Assembly: GCA_958496175.1 (NCBI GenBank)
Contig: OY292276.1
Span: 31,826,449-31,890,448, forward strand
Length of the DNA stretch: 64,000 nucleotides
Direction: 5' to 3'
From: Sisyra terminalis
Lineage: Eukaryota; Arthropoda; Insecta; Neuroptera; Sisyridae
Shown here in pieces: positions 61,260 to 64,000 of the stretch. Both the position numbers and the translations under genes were made by a program. Position 1 is the first letter of the stretch, and each line of letters starts with the position of its first letter. A model generated the notes under the pieces. That model was not told the DNA's origin, did no database searches, and saw only the letters and a program-made list of their open reading frames with translations.

Positions 61260-61655
61260 TAAAATGATCTTCACATTTGAATTATTTGATATTTGCCAAT
61301 TTCAAATTTGATATGCCCGACGAGCTAAACTTAGTACTTTTTTTTTGGTTCTTATATTTCATTGGAACAAGAAGAAGCTTTCTCGGGATTTTTATCAAAA
61401 TACCGGTACATTGTGGTACTATGCATCATTAGTAAACCATACAATTTCAGTCGCTTGCTATTTACTTTGGTGTGACGTCACCTTCATGTCTTGTAGAAAA
61501 TTACTTCGTTATGGTGCGTTATAAATCAAACTTGACAATTATTTTTTTGTTACATAAACAGTTCTACGAAAAAGTATTAATTTATTATGTATTTTATGCC
61601 ACAGTTAATACAACAACCATTTTTCAGTAGTATAGTCAAATACACTATAATATGT
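61260..61655 (+). repeat. Repeat family D, copy 2 (uninterrupted)
   Basis: Counterpart of 49500-50115 without the SINE. It shares catttgaatt, tttcattggaaca, acattgtggt, cagtcgcttg, tttactttggtgtgacgt, ttacttcgttatgg and tattttatgccac. It shows what the D sequence looked like before the SINE insertion at 49.8 kb. Confidence 0.7.
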
Positions 61656-62924
61656 AATAGTTCTCAACTAATTCAAGAAAATCTGTTTTCCTTTAGTGAT
61701 AGATAAAATGGAAAATATATTTTTTCAATTAAATTTTAAGCCTGTCGTTTAGCTATTGGGAACAATAAAAACAATTTATCCCAATAAGATTTTATTCTTG
61801 CTTCTCTCCATATTTCAATCCAATTTTCATTGTTCTTTTCTTGAAGTTATTATTCAAGATAACTACAAAATTTTTACTACTGGAATTATTTTTATCAATT
61901 CATTAAAAAAATAATAAATTACAAGTATTTGTTAAATGTTTGTAAAACTATAACAATTCATTATTTTATCAATTGGATATATTCTAAATATTTTAATACC
62001 TACACTATATTTAATTAATAATTACACTATAACTAAACAAAAACTGTCACTAACATATATTCCAACATTTGCTATATCAAAATGTGGTCGAGGAATATCA
62101 GAATTACCACTAAAAGCAATGATGGCATTCTGTTTTAATTGCAGAAGCATTACTTCTGCATAAAGGAATGTAAAGAGAATAATAATGTTCATGCTAGACC
62201 AAATGTTGCTTGTTCATTCATATCTATGTACCACATCTTATGTTGATTATGTTAAGCCTAGGTTCTTTATGAAATAGCTAATTTTTAATGTCGTTAGCAC
62301 TAATTGGATAATGCCAGAATGAAAAGAGAATACCATGTGATCATTTTATTACGTTGGATTTATGTTTTTACGATATAAACGGTTGATTTGTTTTAATAAA
62401 TATTTATTGTTGAATTTTCCTGCTGAAAACAATACGGTACATTAATACACTGATACCAAAATAAAATTGATATTGTCTTCTTTTTCTTGACAGTTGATTA
62501 ATGATGATAGAAACAGAAATCAATCTTATTCATAAAATTACGATATATAACTTAACTTTTCGACGAAGATTTTTATAAAACCAAAAATTAGAAAACCTAC
62601 TTTGGGTTTCATTTATAACGAAGGAAATCCTGTAATATAACTCGATATTTAGATTATTTTTTGAAAATAATAATAATTAACTATGAAACACTTTTTATTA
62701 TGAAACTGAAAAAATATTTTATACTATAATGATATGTTAATTTTACATTAAGCACTTATTAATTTTACAAGTATAGAAACTGATTTATGGTAGTACTGTA
62801 CTATATTTTTAAATTTCGATTTAACTAAAACTAATTGTTTAAACTGAGTTAAAAGATATTCCAAAATACGTCTTCGTCCAAAGTTAGGTATAGTTTTTTT
62901 TCTGAAAATTGTGTTTCTTTGGTT
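61656..62924. other. AT-rich DNA, nothing recognised
   Basis: Holds a small perfect hairpin, gcagaag-catta-cttctgc (62141-62160 region). No frame, gene or dispersed repeat was recognised. Confidence 0.5.
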
Positions 62925-63455
62925 CTATTTTCACATCCTAACTATTTCTTATTTTTGAAGTTATACTTCCTTTTGGCGTAGCGTGACAGGGATATAATAA
63001 ATTTGTTACGGAAGTTAATTAGGGCAAAAGTTCCCAAAACTGCGCATGTATACAACGCCTTAAATTCTATTATATGCACAATATGAACGATGCCAATTAT
63101 GCGAGATAATAAATTTTGCATTTTAAAATCAAAAGTAACCTTTAAGGATAAAAATTTTATAATATTTTTTTTGTTTCTCAAGAATGAATACACAATTTAC
63201 ACAAATATTAACCAATTTTTTGAATTTATAACTGAGTTAAAATGGAAAAAAATAATCAATTTAATACATAATGGCAAATGTCGGTATATATATCGGTAAA
63301 AGCAAAGAGCCAAAAAAGTAAATACATATGTGTGAGTGAAAGCCAAATATAATAATTATTGTTCCTAAGAACTAATTGGCTGTAGTTATTTCTTTCATCA
63401 ATTATTTCGATTTCATTCGATAATGTATGTGGAGTTAACTGAATTATGTAAAATG
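62925..63455 (+). repeat. Repeat family B, copy 4 (long form)
   Basis: Aligns with 44625-45190 in the same orientation (see that entry for shared blocks) and ends with gagttaactgaattatgtaa, parallel to gattaactgaagtaagtaaa there. Opposite-strand frames of 83 and 69 codons overlap inside it and are not conserved in copy 3. Confidence 0.75.
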
Positions 63456-63739
63456 CAAGCGCTTATTTGTGTAAATCCTTATTCTCAAAAAAAAACTTCT
63501 ACAGAAAAGTATAACTTCTTACCTACGCCCATCAGTACACTCGCATTTTTTATAGTCAGTACCTACACAATTAACACGAATTTTAGAAAAAAGATTTGAC
63601 GACCGAATTTCAATTTAAATAATTGAAGAAATAATGAAGTAAACTTTAAAATATAGTTGGTATGCTTAAGACCAGTATTTTAATTCACAGATTGATAAAC
63701 CTTAGATACAAACTTATCTATTAAATAAATTCTACACAT
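63456..63739. other. AT-rich DNA, probable 3' flank of the retrotransposon
   Basis: May include the 3' untranslated end of the minus-strand non-LTR element that follows. I cannot place its end: no poly-A or target duplication is evident. Confidence 0.4.
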
Positions 63740-63963
63740 TTATCTTCCACATACCACTATTCTTCTTCCGTATTTTTCCCTTACAAATGCACCGTTTTTG
63801 CTGTCCATAATTCTATGATTTTCCAATTCCCATCCCTTATTTTTTAGGTCTTTCTTTGCCATAGCTTCTTCGATGTAAGTTTTCCAAAGTAGATATCGTC
63901 TTCCGTTTTGTATTTTTCCTGAGGGTTTCTAATTGATTATTCTTTTTGATTATCTGGCATTCT
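63740..63963 (-). pseudogene. Non-LTR retrotransposon, C-terminal end of the RT protein
   Basis: The minus strand reads RMPDN, then (after a frameshift) KPSGKIQNGRRYLLWKTYIE followed by EAMAKKDLKNKGWELENHRI and a stop at 63740-63742. This is the pattern seen at the very end of many LINE polyproteins: RMPxxRxPK, a GKRxRGRPRxxWxxxVEEAM block, then a W..A.DR+.W-like tail. The usual RGRP is degraded to NGRRY. The element continues beyond the right edge of the window or is truncated there. The clade cannot be told from this piece. Confidence 0.55.
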
Positions 63964-64000
63964 TTATACATGATCATACCATCATACTACCCTATTTTAT

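Noticed and set aside
1..64000. CRISPR array, bacterial operon or viral genome
   Set aside because: No regularly spaced repeats, no coding density and no ribosome-binding-site organisation; the content is eukaryotic transposon debris.

Overview
The window looks like nuclear DNA of an insect or other arthropod. It is very AT-rich, its open frames are short and lack the features of genes, and its recognisable content is a dense layer of decayed transposable elements typical of insects: Penelope-like retroelements, hAT and Tc1/mariner DNA transposons, a tRNA-derived SINE and a non-LTR retrotransposon. I found no intact protein-coding gene, no rRNA or functional tRNA and no CRISPR array. It is probably intergenic DNA or the inside of a very long intron. 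I cannot name the species.

Layout. From 1 to 8.5 kb the DNA is mostly unique, with a Penelope-like relic at 4.2-4.9 kb (minus strand, ending in a hammerhead-ribozyme-like motif) and a SINE at 7.27-7.44 kb with target duplications of at least 12 bp. A 2-kb hAT-type element (8505-10501) carries a long palindrome (repeat family A). From 10.5 to 32 kb the main items are two short tandem repeats (about 12.1-12.5 and 17.5-17.9 kb), a hAT transposase relic followed by a fold-back repeat (16.1-17.0 kb), a 240-bp MITE (20.55 kb), a pair of LTR-like direct repeats (22.5 and 24.5 kb) and a second family A copy (28.5 kb). From 32 to 41.3 kb repeats are stacked: a double hairpin made of Penelope-tail-like DNA, repeat B, a second hAT transposase relic, another fold-back, family A and B copies, an internally deleted Tc1-like transposon, and a Penelope-like relic whose tail is interrupted by a 706-bp hAT element. 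From 44.6 to 63.5 kb there is a mariner-family transposase pseudogene fused to repeat B, a 910-bp element with terminal inverted repeats, repeat D interrupted by a SINE, a tandem duplication interrupted by a hAT MITE, three more SINE pieces, and further copies of D and B. The right edge holds the end of a non-LTR retrotransposon on the minus strand.

None of the elements looks able to move by itself: every transposase or reverse-transcriptase frame has stops, frameshifts or deletions. The history can still be read from nested insertions, target-site duplications and uninterrupted paralogous copies. The most unusual items are (i) the double hairpin at 32081-32516, whose two 74-bp stems meet exactly and whose order fits a linearised circle of inverted units, and (ii) hammerhead-like motifs at Penelope tails that share one geometry and show a C-G to U-A change in stem I.

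All similarities were judged by eye and by hand translation; no search or alignment program was run.
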